DNA from: Legionella feeleii
GTDB taxonomy: Bacteria; Pseudomonadota; Gammaproteobacteria; Legionellales; Legionellaceae
NCBI RefSeq assembly: GCF_001467625.1
Contig: NZ_LNYB01000023.1
Location: 1 to 64,000 of the forward strand
DNA length: 64,000 nucleotides
Reading direction: 5' to 3'
The notes below the pieces were generated by a model. It made no database searches, had not been told where the DNA came from, and saw only the letters and a program-made list of their open reading frames with translations. The position numbers and the translations under genes are program-made. This document shows positions 18,266 through 28,435 of the stretch, one piece after another (position 1 is the first letter of the stretch; each line of letters starts with the position of its first letter).

Positions 18266-18949
18266 CTAAAGCTGGCATTGTTGTGCCCAGACTCGCAGCA
18301 TCGCGTTCCCGCCGGGCTGCAAATGATAAGCGACTTCTCGCACCTCTACCCCTAAATTATCCTGTTGTAAGCCGAGGAGGACAGGGCCTAAAAAGGGAGA
18401 GGGGTGCCCATAACGATCAATCAGAGGAAAAATTCTCACTTCTTTGGCTACACGGGCTAGTTCTTTTATCACTTGCAGATGAAACTCCACATCCTGATCA
18501 TCCAGATCGGCGAATAAATAATGAGAACTTAAAGCAAACTCAAAGGAAAAATCAGCAAACGGCAAGGCATAATTCCCTATTCCTATATAACGCTTAGCGA
18601 GCTTACCTTTTTCATAATCAGCAAAAAACTCAGCCATTCCTTCGCGTCTTTTTGCAAATAAGGCCTCAGGATTACCATAGCGACTAAAATCAAATTTCTC
18701 TTGATCCCTTACCACTCTGCTGACCATATCAGCAAAAACTAAAGTAACCTTGCTGTATAAAGTATCCTTATCCAGATTAAACAGTGGATCACAACTCACT
18801 ATTTGCTGTGCATGGGTAGTTAATTCCGCGTTCACTGCACTTGGACCACAACCATATTCCAACAGGCGAGTTTCCATATCTGCTTTTGATAAATCAAACA
18901 TTTCCTGGTATTCATCAGCATGATGGCCCCACAGCACAAGTTTACGCAT
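18266..18949 (-). CDS. SAM-dependent methyltransferase-like protein
   Basis: 227 residues from the ATG at 18949, which is better spaced from the GGAAGGGGG site than the ATG at 18955. Residues 28-50 contain LLEYGCGPSAVNAEL, the glycine-rich SAM loop of class I methyltransferases, and SCDPLF follows as the acidic loop. ALPFADFSFEFALSSHYLF matches motif post I/II patterns. The substrate is unknown. It is divergent from the leucine-degradation operon with about 170 bp between. Confidence 0.72.
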   Translation of the reverse strand: MRKLVLWGHHADEYQEMFDLSKADMETRLLEYGCGPSAVNAELTTHAQQIVSCDPLFNLDKDTLYSKVTLVFADMVSRVVRDQEKFDFSRYGNPEALFAKRREGMAEFFADYEKGKLAKRYIGIGNYALPFADFSFEFALSSHYLFADLDDQDVEFHLQVIKELARVAKEVRIFPLIDRYGHPSPFLGPVLLGLQQDNLGVEVREVAYHLQPGGNAMLRVWAQQCQL

Positions 18950-19056
18950 ATACATCCCCCTTCCTTTGTCGATTACCTATCTCAAAACAGGTGCTCTTCA
19001 TTGACTTGGCTCAGTCCAAGACAAACGTTTGCAACAAATTCTCATTTAAATTGATG

Positions 19057-19084
19057 TTGCAACTTGAATTTGATTGGGTATAGT
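19057..19084 (+). promoter_or_regulatory. Probable promoter of the leucine-degradation operon
   Basis: TTGCAA (19057-19062), 16-bp spacer, TATAGT (19079-19084). The -35 lies in GTTGCAAC, which is itself a palindrome and recurs as GTTTGCAAC at 19027-19035, so two regulator sites may flank it. Confidence 0.55.
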
Positions 19085-19118
19085 CTAGCCTATTTGCTTC
19101 AGTAACAGGAAGTCATCT

Positions 19119-20279
19119 ATGCACGTCGGTATACAACATCAACTTGGCGAAACCTATGATCTTTTGCGAGATAGTGTTTATCAATTCGCCCAAAAAGAAA
19201 TCGCTCCTCTGGCAGCTCAGATCGATGCAGATAATACTTTCCCCAATCATCTATGGCAAAAATTGGGCGAAATGGGTTTATTGGGCATCACTGTCAGTGA
19301 AGAATATGGTGGGGCGAACATGGGTTATCTTGCGCATGCCATCGCGATGGAAGAAATTTCACGCGCATCAGCCTCTGTTGGCCTAAGTTATGGGGCTCAT
19401 TCCAATTTATGTGTGAACCAAATTTACCTCAATGGCACAACGGAGCAAAAGCACCGTTACTTGCCTAAACTCATAAGCGGAGAATATATTGGCGCGTTGG
19501 CAATGAGTGAGTCAAATTCTGGCTCCGATGTTGTAAGCATGCAACTTCAAGCGCAGGCTGTGGGCGACAAATTCATTCTCAATGGTACCAAGATGTGGAT
19601 CACGAATGGTCCAGATGCGGATGTTTTGGTTGTTTATGCAAAAACCGATAAACAAGCAGCCAGCAAAGGCATCACCGCGTTCATCATTGAGAAAGGATTT
19701 AACGGTTTTCGAACGGCACAGAAACTTGATAAACTCGGTATGCGTGGTTCAAATACCTGTGAATTAGTATTTGACCATTGTGAAGTACCTGCGGAAAACG
19801 TGTTAGGAGAAGTGAATAAGGGTGTAAGAGTATTAATGAGTGGTCTTGACTATGAACGCACGGTATTAGCAGCAGGTCCTGTTGGAATCATGCAAGCCTG
19901 TCTGGATGTAGTCTTACCTTATGTTCATGAACGCAAGCAATTTGAACAAGCCATTGGCGAATTCCAATTTATTCAAGGTAAGTTAGCGGACATGTATACG
20001 GAATTAAGCGCGTCACGGGCTTATCTGTACACCGTTGCTCGGGCCTGTGATCAGGGCATGGTTAGCCGTAAAGACGCAGCAGGCGTTATTTTATATACAG
20101 CAGAAAGAGCTACACAAATGGCCCTGCAGGCCATTCAAACTTTAGGCGGGAATGGTTATATTAATGAGTACCCTACTGGGCGCTTGCTGCGCGATGCAAA
20201 ACTCTACGAGATCGGTGCTGGTACGTCTGAAATCAGACGGATGTTGATTGGACGCGAACTTTTTAACGAAACTGCATAA
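19119..20279 (+). CDS. liuA: Isovaleryl-CoA dehydrogenase
   Basis: FAD flavoprotein oxidising isovaleryl-CoA to 3-methylcrotonyl-CoA, the first committed step of leucine breakdown after decarboxylation. 386 residues with the acyl-CoA dehydrogenase motifs [13 protein letters not shown] and [12 protein letters not shown], a catalytic glutamate expected in [13 protein letters not shown] (the position used by isovaleryl-CoA dehydrogenases), and [26 protein letters not shown] precedes the ATG. First gene of the liu operon, whose later genes confirm the specificity. Confidence 0.94.
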   Translation: MHVGIQHQLGETYDLLRDSVYQFAQKEIAPLAAQIDADNTFPNHLWQKLGEMGLLGITVSEEYGGANMGYLAHAIAMEEISRASASVGLSYGAHSNLCVNQIYLNGTTEQKHRYLPKLISGEYIGALAMSESNSGSDVVSMQLQAQAVGDKFILNGTKMWITNGPDADVLVVYAKTDKQAASKGITAFIIEKGFNGFRTAQKLDKLGMRGSNTCELVFDHCEVPAENVLGEVNKGVRVLMSGLDYERTVLAAGPVGIMQACLDVVLPYVHERKQFEQAIGEFQFIQGKLADMYTELSASRAYLYTVARACDQGMVSRKDAAGVILYTAERATQMALQAIQTLGGNGYINEYPTGRLLRDAKLYEIGAGTSEIRRMLIGRELFNETA

Positions 20280-20290
20280 GGAAAATGAAT

Positions 20291-21475
20291 ATGGAACCAA
20301 ATGATATTGTTATTGTTGCAGCCAAAAGAACACCAATGGGTAACATGCTTGGCAGCTTATCTGCTTTATCAGCACCCGAGTTAGGCGCTGTTGCCCATCA
20401 AGCGGTTATTGAACAAGCTGGCATTTCCCCTGCAGACATTGATGAAGTGATCACCGGTTGTGTATTGCAAGCAGGCATAGGTCAAGCGCCAGGAAGACAA
20501 GCAGCGATCAAAGCCGGGATCCCCAATTCAGCTGGTGCGACTACGATCAATAAAATGTGTGGTTCGGGTATGAAAGCCGTCATGTTAGCCCATGATTTAT
20601 TGAAAGTTGGTTCTGCTAACATCGTTCTTGCCAGCGGTATGGAAAGCATGAGTAATGCGCCCTATTTACTGAGCAAGGCACGAGCCGGTTATCGTTTAGG
20701 TCATGGTGAACTAAAAGATCATATGTTTCTTGACGGCCTTGAAGATGCATACGAGCGTGGCCAATTAATGGGCTGTTTTGCTGAAGCAACAGCAAGCCAT
20801 TTTCAATTTACCCGCCAGCAACAAGATGACTATGCTATTCGCTCCTTGAATCGGGCACTACAGGCACAACAAAATAATTCTTTCGCTGAAGAAATAGCAC
20901 CCGTCACTATTGCCGGACGTAAAGGCGATGCCGTTGTTTCCATGGATGAAGGTCCAGACACCAGTAAACTGGCTAAAATTCCGCAGCTGCGCCCAGCATT
21001 CAAGAGTGATGGTACTGTAACAGCTGCGAATTCTTCTTCAATCTCGGATGGTGCAGCCAGCCTGATTTTAATGACTGCAGCTAATGCAAAAAAACGTGGT
21101 TTAACGCCGTTAGCTCGAGTTATCGCTCATGCAACCCATGCACAGGCACCACAATGGTTTACTACCGCTCCCGTTGATGCAATTCGCAAAGTATTAAACA
21201 GGGCTGGCTGGCATCAAAGTGACGTTGATCTTTTTGAGATTAATGAAGCCTTTGCTGTAGTAGCTATGGCAGCAATTGCACAACTTGAACTCAATGATGA
21301 AAAAGTCAATGTTCATGGTGGAGCTTGTGCCCTGGGCCATCCTATTGGAGCATCTGGTGCACGCATTATTGTTACTTTAATGCATGCTCTAAAACAACAA
21401 CGCAAAACACGTGGTGTAGCGGCCCTATGTATCGGTGGTGGAGAAGCAACTGCTGTTGCTATCGAAATGGTGTAA
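20291..21475 (+). CDS. atoB: Acetyl-CoA acetyltransferase (thiolase)
   Basis: Splits acetoacetyl-CoA into two acetyl-CoA, or the reverse. About 394 residues from the second ATG (20291), which sits 8 bases after AAGGA; the ATG at 20285 is too close to it. Catalytic residues are visible: Cys in NKMCGSGMKAV, His in EAFAVVAMA context, and the Cys/His pair in GGACALGHPIGASGAR. Inside the liu operon it would complete conversion of leucine-derived acetoacetate once activated. Two hairpins follow it. Confidence 0.92.
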   Translation: MEPNDIVIVAAKRTPMGNMLGSLSALSAPELGAVAHQAVIEQAGISPADIDEVITGCVLQAGIGQAPGRQAAIKAGIPNSAGATTINKMCGSGMKAVMLAHDLLKVGSANIVLASGMESMSNAPYLLSKARAGYRLGHGELKDHMFLDGLEDAYERGQLMGCFAEATASHFQFTRQQQDDYAIRSLNRALQAQQNNSFAEEIAPVTIAGRKGDAVVSMDEGPDTSKLAKIPQLRPAFKSDGTVTAANSSSISDGAASLILMTAANAKKRGLTPLARVIAHATHAQAPQWFTTAPVDAIRKVLNRAGWHQSDVDLFEINEAFAVVAMAAIAQLELNDEKVNVHGGACALGHPIGASGARIIVTLMHALKQQRKTRGVAALCIGGGEATAVAIEMV

Positions 21476-21476
21476 C

Positions 21477-21549
21477 CCCAGGTATTATGAATTTACCTGG
21501 GTCTAGTAGAAATAAAGTCCGCATCACTCTTCAGTACCCAGAGTGATGC
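21477..21549 (+). terminator. Two successive hairpins inside the liu operon
   Basis: Hairpin 1: CCCAGGTA / TACCTGGG (21477-21501). Hairpin 2: GCATCACTCT / AGAGTGATGC, a perfect 10-bp stem (21521-21549). They divide liuA-thiolase from the membrane protein and liuB-E. Neither has a strong uridine tail, so attenuation or mRNA processing is as likely as full termination. Confidence 0.5.
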
Positions 21550-21570
21550 ACTAACTGCTTAAGGATGTAC

Positions 21571-21885
21571 ATGCTTAGACAAAGTCTTATTTATTTAGCG
21601 TTAAGTATTCTGGTTGTAATTTTTGCTAAATATGCCCATATGCTCATTGTTTATATAGGGATGCTCTATGTTTTTATTAATGTCAAATTGACACCCATTT
21701 TTAGCCAAAGTGGTTTGGGATTAATGATCCGCAAAGTCATTCTTCTTGTATTTATCCCAGTTCTCATCGCTGCCGTTCCAGCGCTCACTTACCGGCTCAT
21801 CAAAGGGAATGACATGCCCTATCTTATCGAATTCACCTGGTGCCTATGGCTGGTAATTGTGCTCAGTAATATCTTGATACATTAA
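21571..21885 (+). CDS. Small membrane protein in the liu operon
   Basis: About 104 residues from the ATG at 21571, best spaced from AAGG at 21561-21564. Three to four hydrophobic segments (LIYLALSILVVIFA, MLIVYIGMLYVFI, VILLVFIPVLIAAVPAL, WLVIVLSNILI). No domain recognised. It is not a usual member of leucine-degradation clusters; it ends 9 bp before liuB and is likely co-transcribed. Confidence 0.65.
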   Translation: MLRQSLIYLALSILVVIFAKYAHMLIVYIGMLYVFINVKLTPIFSQSGLGLMIRKVILLVFIPVLIAAVPALTYRLIKGNDMPYLIEFTWCLWLVIVLSNILIH

Positions 21886-21894
21886 GGATTATCG

Positions 21895-23502
21895 ATGGCT
21901 AAAATCACTAGTCAGTTAAATCCCGCCAGCAAGGATTTCAAAGACAATGAAGCGGTTATGCAAAAATTACTTGTCGAACTGCAGAACACTATCCAGGAAA
22001 TTGCTCGCGGTGGTGATGAAAAAGCGCGTCAAAGACATTTAAAACATGGCAAATTATTGCCCCGTGAGCGCTTACAGTACTTACTTGATCCAGGCAGTCC
22101 TTTTCTTGAACTATCACAGCTGGCCGCCTACCGGGTTTATGAAGATAAGGTTCCTGCTGCAGGAATTATTACCGGAATAGGATGGATTGCCGGTACTGAA
22201 TGTATGATTGTGGTGAATGATGCCACAGTTAAGGGTGGAACATACTATCCGCTTACTGTTAAAAAACATTTGCGAGCCCAGGAGGTTGCTAAAGCCAATC
22301 ACCTTCCCTGTGTCTATTTAGTTGATTCAGGAGGCGCTTTCCTACCCCGCCAAGATGAAGTTTTTCCGGATCGGGATCATTTCGGCCGTATTTTTTATAA
22401 TCAAGCAATGTTATCAGCAAACAATATTCCCCAGATTGCGGTCGTGATGGGCTCTTGCACCGCAGGAGGCGCTTATGTACCGGCGATGGCTGATGAATCC
22501 ATTATGGTACAAAATCAGGCTACTATCTTTTTAGCCGGCCCCCCTCTAGTAAAAGCAGCTACCGGTGAAATTATCAGTGCAGAAGAATTGGGTGGTGCTG
22601 ATGTGCATTGCAGGCAATCTGGTGTAGCTGATCATTATGCCGAGAACGATGCCCATGCGTTACACTTGGCCCGTGTCGCGGTAAGTCATCTAAACCGTAA
22701 GAAACCTGATGGCCTTTGTCGTATTGCCAGCAGAGAGCCTCTCTATGATCCCAAAGAATTAAATGGCGTTGTACCAGCCGATCCGCGAAAACCTTTCGAT
22801 ATCCGGGAAGTAATTGCCCGCATTGTTGATGGTTCAGAGTTGGACGAATTTAAAGCACTTTATGGTACTACCCTGGTTTGTGGTTTTGCCCATTTGTTTG
22901 GTTATCCTATTGGCATAATTGCCAATAATGGTGTTTTATTTGCTGAAAGTGCTTTAAAAGGAGCGCATTTTATCGAGCTATGCGCTCAACGTCGTATCCC
23001 TTTATTATTTCTGCAAAATATCACTGGTTTTATGGTGGGTAGTAAATACGAAGCAGCGGGTATAGCCAAACACGGCGCCAAGATGGTGACAGCTGTTGCC
23101 AATGCTAACGTTCCTAAATTCACTGTAATAGTAGGCGGTAGTTTCGGTGCGGGTAATTATGCCATGTGTGGCCGCGCTTATGAGCCGCGTTTTTTATGGT
23201 CCTGGCCGAATGCCCGTATCTCGGTCATGGGAGGGGAGCAAGCCGCAAATGTTTTAGCGCAAGTTAACCGCGATAAACATTCGAAGCATGGAACAACCTG
23301 GTCTGTTGAGGAAGAAGAGAAATTTAAAGCTGATTTACGCAACCAGTATGAGACTCAAGGCAATCCCTATTACGCGAGTGCAAGACTCTGGGATGATGGT
23401 GTTATTGCCCCGGAAGATACTCGTAAAATCCTTGGCTTAAGCTTGTCTGCTGCCTTAAATGCGCCAATCGCTGCAACCAATTTTGGTGTATTTCGCATGT
23501 AA
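21895..23502 (+). CDS. liuB: Methylcrotonyl-CoA carboxylase, carboxyltransferase (beta) subunit
   Basis: Transfers the carboxyl group from biotin to 3-methylcrotonyl-CoA, giving 3-methylglutaconyl-CoA. 535 residues, the usual length. Family features include [70 protein letters not shown] and [18 protein letters not shown]. Works with the LiuD alpha subunit encoded two genes downstream. Confidence 0.96.
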   Translation: MAKITSQLNPASKDFKDNEAVMQKLLVELQNTIQEIARGGDEKARQRHLKHGKLLPRERLQYLLDPGSPFLELSQLAAYRVYEDKVPAAGIITGIGWIAGTECMIVVNDATVKGGTYYPLTVKKHLRAQEVAKANHLPCVYLVDSGGAFLPRQDEVFPDRDHFGRIFYNQAMLSANNIPQIAVVMGSCTAGGAYVPAMADESIMVQNQATIFLAGPPLVKAATGEIISAEELGGADVHCRQSGVADHYAENDAHALHLARVAVSHLNRKKPDGLCRIASREPLYDPKELNGVVPADPRKPFDIREVIARIVDGSELDEFKALYGTTLVCGFAHLFGYPIGIIANNGVLFAESALKGAHFIELCAQRRIPLLFLQNITGFMVGSKYEAAGIAKHGAKMVTAVANANVPKFTVIVGGSFGAGNYAMCGRAYEPRFLWSWPNARISVMGGEQAANVLAQVNRDKHSKHGTTWSVEEEEKFKADLRNQYETQGNPYYASARLWDDGVIAPEDTRKILGLSLSAALNAPIAATNFGVFRM

Positions 23503-23548
23503 GAGAATCTAATGAAAAAATGCCAAAACAGTACGATAGGGACAAACA

Positions 23549-24325
23549 ATGACTGATTTACTGAGTGAGTTGCATGATCGAGTTTTTATAATTACTTTAA
23601 ATCGAGCAGGTAAACATAATGCTTTTGATGACAGCTTGCTGGCAGCATTACAACAGTTACTTGATGAAGCAATTAGTAATCCGCAAGCAAGAGTTATTTT
23701 ACTAAAAGCGAATGGTAAACATTTTTCAGCAGGCGCGGACCTTGCCTGGATGCAACGCATGGCTCACTTTAGCGAAGAAGAAAACTTACAGGATGCCTTG
23801 GTACTTGCTCGTGTCATGCACACTCTATATATCAGCCCCAAACCCACTATAGCGATGGTACAAGGTGCCGCTTATGGTGGTGGTGCAGGTTTAGTAGCCG
23901 CTTGTGATCTGGCAATTGCCTCGCCAACTGCCCGCTTTTGTTTTTCAGAAGTAAAACTGGGTTTAGTCCCTGCTGTCATTAGTCCTTATGTCGTAAAAGC
24001 GATAGGTGAGCGAACTGCAAAATGGCTATTTATGACAGCAGAAACCTTTGATGCGGAAGAAGCCAAGAAATTACGATTAGTACAACACTGTGTAGCTGAA
24101 GAGGAATTGTTGCCATTTACGGTCAATTATGCTCAACAAATAGCCAGATTAGCTCCTGAAGCAGTGAAGGCCTGTAAAACGCTGGTTTCACAAGTTGCAG
24201 CTCGGCCTATTAATGAGGAATTGTTGCAGCAAACTGCAACGCTCATTGCCAAAAAACGGGTTTCTGCAGAAGGGCAACGGGGATTAAATGCATTTCTTAA
24301 TAAAGAAACACCCATTTGGGATTAG
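23549..24325 (+). CDS. liuC: Methylglutaconyl-CoA hydratase (enoyl-CoA hydratase family)
   Basis: Hydrates 3-methylglutaconyl-CoA to HMG-CoA. 258 residues with crotonase-fold motifs: [14 protein letters not shown] (oxyanion and acyl-CoA region), [21 protein letters not shown] and [17 protein letters not shown], which carries the catalytic Glu region. AGGGA precedes the ATG at 23549. Position between liuB and liuD fixes the specificity better than sequence alone. Confidence 0.93.
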   Translation: MTDLLSELHDRVFIITLNRAGKHNAFDDSLLAALQQLLDEAISNPQARVILLKANGKHFSAGADLAWMQRMAHFSEEENLQDALVLARVMHTLYISPKPTIAMVQGAAYGGGAGLVAACDLAIASPTARFCFSEVKLGLVPAVISPYVVKAIGERTAKWLFMTAETFDAEEAKKLRLVQHCVAEEELLPFTVNYAQQIARLAPEAVKACKTLVSQVAARPINEELLQQTATLIAKKRVSAEGQRGLNAFLNKETPIWD

Positions 24326-24333
24326 GGGCTTTC

Positions 24334-26289
24334 ATGTTTAACAAAATTCTTATCGCTAACCGAGGTGAAATTGCCTGTCGGGTTATTAAAACTGCACGAC
24401 AAATGGGTATCCACACTGTTGCTATTTATTCAACCGCTGATAAAGACAGTCAACATGTGTCACAGGCCGATAGTGCATTCTGTGTAGGTGATGCAACAGC
24501 CAAAAACAGTTATCTCAATATTGAAGCGATTATTGCTGCGGCTAAAACCAGTGGTGCTCAAGCCATTCATCCTGGCTATGGTTTTTTATCTGAAAATCCC
24601 TTATTTGCCCAAGCTTGTGCCGATGCTGGAATCGTATTTGTTGGCCCCTCGATTGCAGCGATGGAGGCGATGGCTTCAAAACAGGTAGCCAAACAATTAT
24701 TGGAAAAAACTGGCGTACCTCTTACTCCAGGCTATCATGGTAGCGATCAATCCGATGAGCGCTTATTACAAGAGGCACGGCAGATTGGTTTTCCAGTCTT
24801 GCTAAAAGCAGCCAGTGGCGGCGGTGGCAAAGGTATGCGTGCTGTTTATAAAGAAGCTGAATTTTCTCAAGCGTTAGCAGGTGCTCGCCGTGAAGCGATG
24901 GCCAGTTTTAGAGATGACACCATGCTCATTGAAAAATTAATCAGCAATCCCCGTCACGTAGAAGTGCAGATCATGGCGGATAATTATGATCAAATTGTCC
25001 ATCTTTTCGAACGGGATTGCTCCATTCAGCGACGGCATCAAAAAATTATTGAAGAAGCACCCGCACCTAATTTAACCGCTACCATGCGACAGGGTTTGGC
25101 AGAAGCAGCCTGTGAAGTTGCTCGTTCGATCGCCTATCGTGGTGCTGGCACAGTTGAGTTTTTAGTAGATGGTGACAACCATTTTTATTTCATGGAAATG
25201 AATACCCGTTTACAAGTCGAACATCCCGTCACTGAAATGATAACAGGTTTTGACCTGGTAGCATGGCAATTGAAAATAGCAGCTAATGAACCACTACCCT
25301 GCCCCCAGGAAACGATTGCAGCTCATGGCCATGCACTTGAGTGCCGGATCTATGCTGAAGATCCGCAACAAGGCTTCCTGCCATCAATCGGCCAACTGCG
25401 TTTTTTGCACGAACCGACAGGGCCGGGTATCCGAATAGATAGTGGCGTATCACTTCATTCGCACATTACCATGCATTATGATCCAATGATTGCCAAATTA
25501 ATTACCTGGGGGGAAACAAGGGAGCAAGCTTTACAACGCATGCGCTACGCGCTTGCAAACTATGCAGTAGGTGGTGTGAAAACTAACATTGCTTTTTTAC
25601 AAGCTATTTGTAGACATCCCCGCTTCGCTAAAGCAGATTTAAGTACTGATTTTTTAACTCAAGAAGCGATTAATCTTCCTCTCCCTGACGAACGCCTGGC
25701 ACTCCTGACAGTGGCTAGCTATGACTACCTGGTACTCAAAAACAATGAAACAGATCCGCTTCGTAACAGTAGTTTTGCCTGGCAAATGCATATGTCCAGT
25801 TATTGGTATTGGCGTTACTTCATTGACGGTCAACAACAAGAAATCAAGATTCTTCCTCTGACAAATACGTCCTTTAAAGTAAAAATCAGCGAAGAAGAAT
25901 TCACTTTGTCGCCACGCTTGATTGCTGATAAATTATATCTCGATGACGGTCAGCAAATTAGAGAAATCCTCGTTGATAACCAGGGGCCCAAAATCACTCT
26001 ATATCTGGCGCAAGGCCCCCTGGTAATTGAGCGTTTTAATTGGCAGAATTTTGATCCGCAAGTTGCCACAAAAAAAGGACAACTCACCGCCCCGATGCCA
26101 GCAACCGTAGTGGCTATCCTGAAAAATAAAGGTGATAAAGTTAAAGAAGGTGAGAGTTTAATCGTTTTGGAAGCAATGAAAATGGAACACACTATTCATG
26201 CTCCCAAAGACGGCATACTGGCTGAATTATTTTACGATGTGGGCTCGCAAGTGAGTGAAGGCGCTGAATTGTTAGCTTTAAAAGATTGA
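24334..26289 (+). CDS. liuD: Methylcrotonyl-CoA carboxylase, biotin-containing (alpha) subunit
   Basis: Carboxylates its own biotin using ATP and bicarbonate. About 651 residues from the ATG at 24334 (AGGGG upstream; a start at 24316 would overlap liuC). N-terminal biotin carboxylase with [18 protein letters not shown], the ATP-grasp glycine loop [13 protein letters not shown] and [15 protein letters not shown]; the C-terminal biotinyl domain holds [10 protein letters not shown], where the lysine is biotinylated. Pairs with LiuB. Confidence 0.96.
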   Translation: MFNKILIANRGEIACRVIKTARQMGIHTVAIYSTADKDSQHVSQADSAFCVGDATAKNSYLNIEAIIAAAKTSGAQAIHPGYGFLSENPLFAQACADAGIVFVGPSIAAMEAMASKQVAKQLLEKTGVPLTPGYHGSDQSDERLLQEARQIGFPVLLKAASGGGGKGMRAVYKEAEFSQALAGARREAMASFRDDTMLIEKLISNPRHVEVQIMADNYDQIVHLFERDCSIQRRHQKIIEEAPAPNLTATMRQGLAEAACEVARSIAYRGAGTVEFLVDGDNHFYFMEMNTRLQVEHPVTEMITGFDLVAWQLKIAANEPLPCPQETIAAHGHALECRIYAEDPQQGFLPSIGQLRFLHEPTGPGIRIDSGVSLHSHITMHYDPMIAKLITWGETREQALQRMRYALANYAVGGVKTNIAFLQAICRHPRFAKADLSTDFLTQEAINLPLPDERLALLTVASYDYLVLKNNETDPLRNSSFAWQMHMSSYWYWRYFIDGQQQEIKILPLTNTSFKVKISEEEFTLSPRLIADKLYLDDGQQIREILVDNQGPKITLYLAQGPLVIERFNWQNFDPQVATKKGQLTAPMPATVVAILKNKGDKVKEGESLIVLEAMKMEHTIHAPKDGILAELFYDVGSQVSEGAELLALKD

Positions 26290-26301
26290 CTAGGGACAAG
26301 C

Positions 26302-27207
26302 ATGAACTATCCACAACAAGTCACGATAGTTGAAGTAGGCCCACGGGATGGGTTACAGAATGAATCATCCTTTGTTACTACTGAAAGCAAAGTAGAATTT
26401 ATCAATTTACTGAGCCAAAGTGGTTTAAAACACATTGAAGTCACCAGCTTTGTTTCAGCAAAAGCGATTCCTCAACTTGCTGATAATGAAACGGTCTTTA
26501 CCAGCATCACTAAACCGGCAGGCATTCATTATTCAGCATTAGTGCCCAACGAACGCGGCATGTTAAAAGCACTCGAAGCAGGCGTGAAAGAAATTGCAGT
26601 CTTTACAGCAGCGAGTGAAGCCTTTAATCAACGCAATATTAATTGTTCAATCAGCGAGAGTATTCATCGCTTTGAGCCCGTTATTGCTTTGGCGAAGGCA
26701 AACAAAATTCGCGTACGTGCTTACATTTCCTGTGTTCTCGGCTGTCCTTACGAAGGTGAAATTGCTCCACAACAGGTCGCTGAGGTTACACGTCAGTTGC
26801 TGGCTCTGGAGGTTGATGAAATTTGCCTGGGCGATACCATTGGTGTTGGCACCCCCAAACAAACCAACGCAGTTTTACAACAAGTCCTGGAATTTTTACC
26901 TTTGTCCAAGTTAGCCATGCATTTTCACGATACATACGGCCAGGCGATTGCCAATATTTATGCCTCTCTTGAATATGGTATCTATCGTTTTGACAGTTCT
27001 GTAGCTGGTCTTGGTGGCTGTCCATATGCCCGAGGAGCAAGCGGAAATGTTGCAACGGAGGATGTTTTATACTTGATGCATGGACTAGGTATTGAAACCG
27101 GTGTTGATATTTTCAAGATCGTCGCTGCTGGCGATAAAATATGTAAGTTGTTAGGAAAAAAGAACCAATCGAAAGTGGCGAATGCCTTGCTGGCAAATCA
27201 AAGCTAA
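26302..27207 (+). CDS. liuE: Hydroxymethylglutaryl-CoA lyase
   Basis: Cleaves HMG-CoA to acetoacetate and acetyl-CoA, ending leucine breakdown. 301 residues, TIM-barrel, with VEVGPRDGLQNE at the N-terminus, CVLGCPYEG, the metal-binding HFHDTYGQA, and GLGGCPYARGASGNVATED carrying the active-site cysteine loop. AGGGAC precedes the ATG. Last gene of the operon; a 145-bp repeat follows. Confidence 0.97.
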   Translation: MNYPQQVTIVEVGPRDGLQNESSFVTTESKVEFINLLSQSGLKHIEVTSFVSAKAIPQLADNETVFTSITKPAGIHYSALVPNERGMLKALEAGVKEIAVFTAASEAFNQRNINCSISESIHRFEPVIALAKANKIRVRAYISCVLGCPYEGEIAPQQVAEVTRQLLALEVDEICLGDTIGVGTPKQTNAVLQQVLEFLPLSKLAMHFHDTYGQAIANIYASLEYGIYRFDSSVAGLGGCPYARGASGNVATEDVLYLMHGLGIETGVDIFKIVAAGDKICKLLGKKNQSKVANALLANQS

Positions 27208-27212
27208 ATCAA

Positions 27213-27357
27213 TAGACTTCTTCGGAAACTCTACTACAGAGTAGAATTGCTTCGTCGATACGGTGCTCGAATCCTCATGTACTGGCGCGTACACTGCGGT
27301 TCTGTGCTCCGTGCCTCCTCGCACTTCTCCTCTGTAGCGAGTTTCTGAAGAAGTCCA
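27213..27357. repeat. Dispersed inverted repeat, family B copy 1
   Basis: Ends TAGACTTCTTCGGAAACTC and GAGTTTCTGAAGAAGTCCA are inverted copies. The interior contains GATACGGTGCTCGAATCCTC and CTGCGGTTCTG, which recur in the copy at 49655. Non-coding. The gap to aguB (27208-27568) otherwise holds only promoter-type sequence. Confidence 0.7.
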
Positions 27358-27469
27358 CTGAAAATTCACGATTGTACTTACCAGGAAATCACTCTAAACT
27401 CCTTCGCGGGACTGGGTTTTACCAAGGTTGGAATCTTACCTAAAACTCGAAGTAAACTGTATACATAAA

Positions 27470-27481
27470 AACCAATTGGTT
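27470..27481. promoter_or_regulatory. Perfect palindrome upstream of aguB
   Basis: AACCAATTGGTT is a 12-bp perfect palindrome about 90 bp upstream of the arginine-to-putrescine operon. It may be an operator; the regulator is unknown. Confidence 0.3.
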
Positions 27482-27568
27482 ATATCATACAGCAACTTTT
27501 TATTCGAGATATCCAGCTAGTCCAGGAGTTGTTGATATTCTTTTTATAGATTAAACGTGAGGCTGAAG

Positions 27569-28435
27569 ATGACGAGTAGTAAATTAAAAGTAGGCTTAGT
27601 ACAGGAGAAGTGGTCTGAAAATCCACAAGAACATCAAGACCGTCTTGCCTCAGGCATTTTTGCCGCTGCTAAACAAGGGGCTCAACTCGTCTGCCTGCAA
27701 GAACTAACGTTGTCACCGTATTTTTGTACCCGGCATGATGTCGATGGTACAGCTTATCAAGAAGAGCTGCACACAGGCCCCACAGCACAATTTGTAAGTG
27801 CCATGGCAAAAGCAGCGAAAGTCACTATTACGTCCTCATTATTTGAAAAAGCAGGCTATAACACCGCCGTAGCCTTTAATGAATCAGGTGAATTGGTTGC
27901 TGTAACCCGCAAACAGCATATTCCCAGTGGCGAAAAATACCATGAAAATTATTACTTCAAACCAGGTGATTCCGATTATCCAGTCCACAACTTGGTTGGA
28001 CATCAATTTGGTTTACCTACCTGTTATGATCAATGGTTCCCTGAGTTGTCGCGCATTTACGGTTTAAAAGGAGCAGAGGTTTTGGTTTATCCTACTGCCA
28101 TTGGTGGAGAACCGACTGCACCAGGTTTTGATAGCCAACCCATGTGGCAAAAAGTGATGGTTGCACAAGGTATTATGGCAAACACCTTCGTCGTGGCTGT
28201 TAACCGTATTGGTTGTGAGGATGGGCTTGAATTTTACGGCTCTAGCTTTATCTCCAACCCAATGGGTGAAATTTTAGTGCAAGCGCCACGCAATGAGCCT
28301 GCTGTGCTCGTCGCTGAATTGGATTTCAGTCAACGCGCATTATGGGGGCGGCTGTTTCCTTTTGCAGATCAGCGAGAACCTGAAACGTATCATGAGCTCC
28401 TCAAAGCCCGTAAATCCGATGTGGGAAAACCCTAA
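27569..28435 (+). CDS. aguB: N-carbamoylputrescine amidohydrolase
   Basis: Nitrilase-superfamily enzyme turning N-carbamoylputrescine into putrescine, CO2 and ammonia. About 288 residues from MTSSKLKVGLVQE (27569). The Glu-Lys-Cys triad positions are visible: Glu in LQELTLSPYF, Lys in RKQHIPSGEKYHE and Cys in PTCYDQWFPE. Its stop overlaps the speA start by one base, and agmatine deiminase follows, so it forms a complete three-gene route from arginine to putrescine. Confidence 0.95.
   Translation: MTSSKLKVGLVQEKWSENPQEHQDRLASGIFAAAKQGAQLVCLQELTLSPYFCTRHDVDGTAYQEELHTGPTAQFVSAMAKAAKVTITSSLFEKAGYNTAVAFNESGELVAVTRKQHIPSGEKYHENYYFKPGDSDYPVHNLVGHQFGLPTCYDQWFPELSRIYGLKGAEVLVYPTAIGGEPTAPGFDSQPMWQKVMVAQGIMANTFVVAVNRIGCEDGLEFYGSSFISNPMGEILVQAPRNEPAVLVAELDFSQRALWGRLFPFADQREPETYHELLKARKSDVGKP

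Noticed and set aside
27261-27300. GCTCGAATCCTC resembling a tRNA T-loop
   Set aside because: It is part of repeat family B, recurs at 49704, and no acceptor stem or anticodon arm can be formed.
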